Source: Ignavibacteriota bacterium
GTDB lineage: Bacteria > Bacteroidota > Ignavibacteria > Ignavibacteriales > Melioribacteraceae
NCBI GenBank assembly: GCA_013112585.1
Contig: JABFGH010000014.1
Location: 46,235 to 110,234, forward strand
Direction of reading: 5' to 3'
DNA length: 64,000 nt
The position numbers and the translations under genes are program-made. This document shows positions 62,914 through 64,000 of the stretch, piece by piece. Positions within the stretch are counted from its first letter, which is position 1. Each line of letters opens with the position of its first letter. The notes under the pieces are model-generated. The model searched no databases and had not been told where the DNA came from. It saw nothing but the letters and a program-made list of their open reading frames with translations.

Positions 62914-63260
62914 CTATTTTTGAAATGCAGTAAATAACACATAAAAAATTATTTCAGTTGATGTAATTTTGTAATAAAAGAATCAAATTCACACAAAAAA
63001 ATTCATACTTCAATATTATTTTTATGAATAATCCTATATTTCATACATTTTCAATAAAATTTTTTAATAATCACCTCGAGTTCACTACAAATATTCAATA
63101 AACCATCACGATTTCCAATCAATTATTTAATATACACGTTGCTTTCAAGATAAATCATAAAACTATTGTTTGTTTATAGCCTCTTTTCAAACTTTATCAT
63201 AAAAAAGGGTATAAGAACCCTGTAGTTAATTAACCACACTCACTAACCACGGAGTTTCTT
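62914..63260. other. 347-bp divergent regulatory region
   Basis: Separates the cyclase-like operon (minus) from the amidoligase gene (plus) and must carry both promoters. It contains a GGGT/ACCC hairpin at about 63207-63220 and a TTAATTAA palindrome before the amidoligase. A 23-codon minus-strand frame at 63051-63122 looks partly coding but has no support. GC content is very low compared with the amidoligase gene. Confidence 0.5.
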
Positions 63261-63989
63261 ATGTCACTAACACTCGGCTGCGATCCGGAACTAATCTGCC
63301 GGATCAACGGAAAATTTACATCAGCAAGTAATTATTTCAAATCAAACTCATCAATGGGATTAGACGGCAACAATTCAGTAGCTGAACTGCGTCCCGGTTA
63401 TTCAGAATCACCAATCGATCTCACCGCTAAAATTAGAACAGTCCTTGAATACGGTCACGAATGCAACGAGGAGTTGGAGTTTTACTCCGGTCATTACGTT
63501 GACGGTTATCCTATCGGCGGACATATACACGTAGCCGCCAAACCAACTTCTGAACTGGTAGATTCATTGGATACCGTTCTTACCGCTCTATCAAATTGTA
63601 TTGATGATAAACCACAGAAAGAAAAAAGAGAACACTCCGGCTACGGACAACGCAAGCAGTACCGCTGCAAGGAATACGGGATGGAATACCGCACACCGGG
63701 AAGCTGGCTGCTCTCTCCTTCTACAACACTTGTAACATTAACTTTAACAAAACTCGTAACTGTGGGCGTTCAGGAAGATGGATTAAACTTTACCGATCTT
63801 AAAGGCAGGTCCCATAGCTGCACATTTCTACGCAATCTTAAGTCTATGCTTAGAACTATTCCGGAAGATTGCACCGAAGGATTATCTGAGTTGGGGCTTT
63901 TGTTGAGTAGAAGCTGCATCGACTGGAATCAAAACATCCTCCCTAACTGGGGAATCGGAAATGCTGAACAAATAAGGGAGGCAGCATGA
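63261..63989 (+). CDS. phiEco32-type amidoligase (COOH-NH2 ligase type 2)
   Basis: 242 aa behind GGAG. A glutamine-synthetase-fold amidoligase as first described in phage phiEco32: LGCDPELICRINGKF, NSVAELRPGYSESPIDL, GYPIGGHIHVAAKP, SGYGQRKQYRCKEYGMEYRT, PGSWLLSPSTTLVTL. The Glu, His and Arg residues of the ATP/metal site are present in DPEL, GGHIH and EYRTP. Such enzymes join a carboxylate to an amine, often beside glutamine amidotransferases or ATP-grasp genes. Notably higher GC than the minus-strand genes next to it. Overlaps the next gene by ATGA. Confidence 0.82.
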   Translation: MSLTLGCDPELICRINGKFTSASNYFKSNSSMGLDGNNSVAELRPGYSESPIDLTAKIRTVLEYGHECNEELEFYSGHYVDGYPIGGHIHVAAKPTSELVDSLDTVLTALSNCIDDKPQKEKREHSGYGQRKQYRCKEYGMEYRTPGSWLLSPSTTLVTLTLTKLVTVGVQEDGLNFTDLKGRSHSCTFLRNLKSMLRTIPEDCTEGLSELGLLLSRSCIDWNQNILPNWGIGNAEQIREAA

Positions 63990-64000
63990 CACATTGTGAT
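63986..64000 (+). CDS. Start of a downstream gene (cut by window end)
   Basis: ATG at 63986 overlaps the amidoligase stop (ATGA) and follows a strong AAGGGAGG ribosome site. Only MTHCD is visible. In phage amidoligase clusters the next gene is often a partner amidotransferase or ligase, but nothing here can show that. Confidence 0.55.

Noticed and set aside
63051..63122. 23-codon minus-strand frame (TTG start, reads partly protein-like)
   Set aside because: Too short, no ribosome site, preceded by a stop and not in frame with the cyclase. Not called as a gene.

Overview
The window looks like chromosome of an AT-rich Gram-negative bacterium of the Bacteroidota/Chlorobiota/Ignavibacteriota group, most likely a member of the Ignavibacteria. 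Three large secreted proteins end in the type IX secretion (T9SS) sorting domain with the QNYPNPFNPST signature. There are many Bacteroidota-type families (DUF4835, DUF3943, a helix-hairpin-helix outer-membrane barrel) and a set of bacterial sphingolipid genes. The taxonomic call rests on family content, not on a marker-gene tree.

Layout. 1-13,032: minus-strand housekeeping block (UbiA-family prenyltransferase cut by the window edge, B12-dependent acyl-CoA mutase large subunit, MutL, DHFR, PEGA lipoprotein, ThyA, glycerate kinase, HIT hydrolase, EF-G paralogue, two small envelope proteins, flippase-like membrane protein, Maf). 13,310-20,884: plus-strand T9SS cargo, an HTH protein, small lipoproteins, a 63-bp tandem repeat and a minus-strand tRNA-Ala(GGC). 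20,815-24,319: compact locus that reads as ceramide synthesis (SDR ceramide reductase candidate, serine palmitoyltransferase, GNAT-type ceramide synthase candidate). 24,352-34,214: outer-membrane and secreted proteins and a 92-bp MITE-like element. 34,458-56,218: tricarboxylate region with NADP-type isocitrate dehydrogenase, Lys4-like aconitase, MmgE/PrpD, fused citrate lyase gamma-beta (CitDE), TonB-dependent receptor, citrate lyase alpha (CitF) and acetyl-CoA synthetase. Citrate lyase plus Acs could together cleave citrate to oxaloacetate and acetyl-CoA, the net job of ATP-citrate lyase.

56,437-64,000: a decayed tRNA-Ser piece, a GIY-YIG gene and an intact tRNA-Ser(GCT), followed by what looks like an integrated element: tyrosine integrase with excisionase, unknown small genes, a two-gene signalling operon and, divergently, a phage-type amidoligase. 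The far end of the element is outside the window.

The most interesting object is the two-gene operon at 60,257-62,913. Its first gene encodes a GGDEF/Cas10-like palm (nucleotide cyclase fold) with a DVDN metal-site motif and an SGEE turn. The DVDN half lies upstream of the first ATG/GTG/TTG and is easily missed. The second gene, overlapping by ATGA, fuses a macro-like domain to a sigma-54 AAA+ activator. I infer a cyclase/sensor transcription switch carried on a mobile element. Function is not shown by sequence alone.
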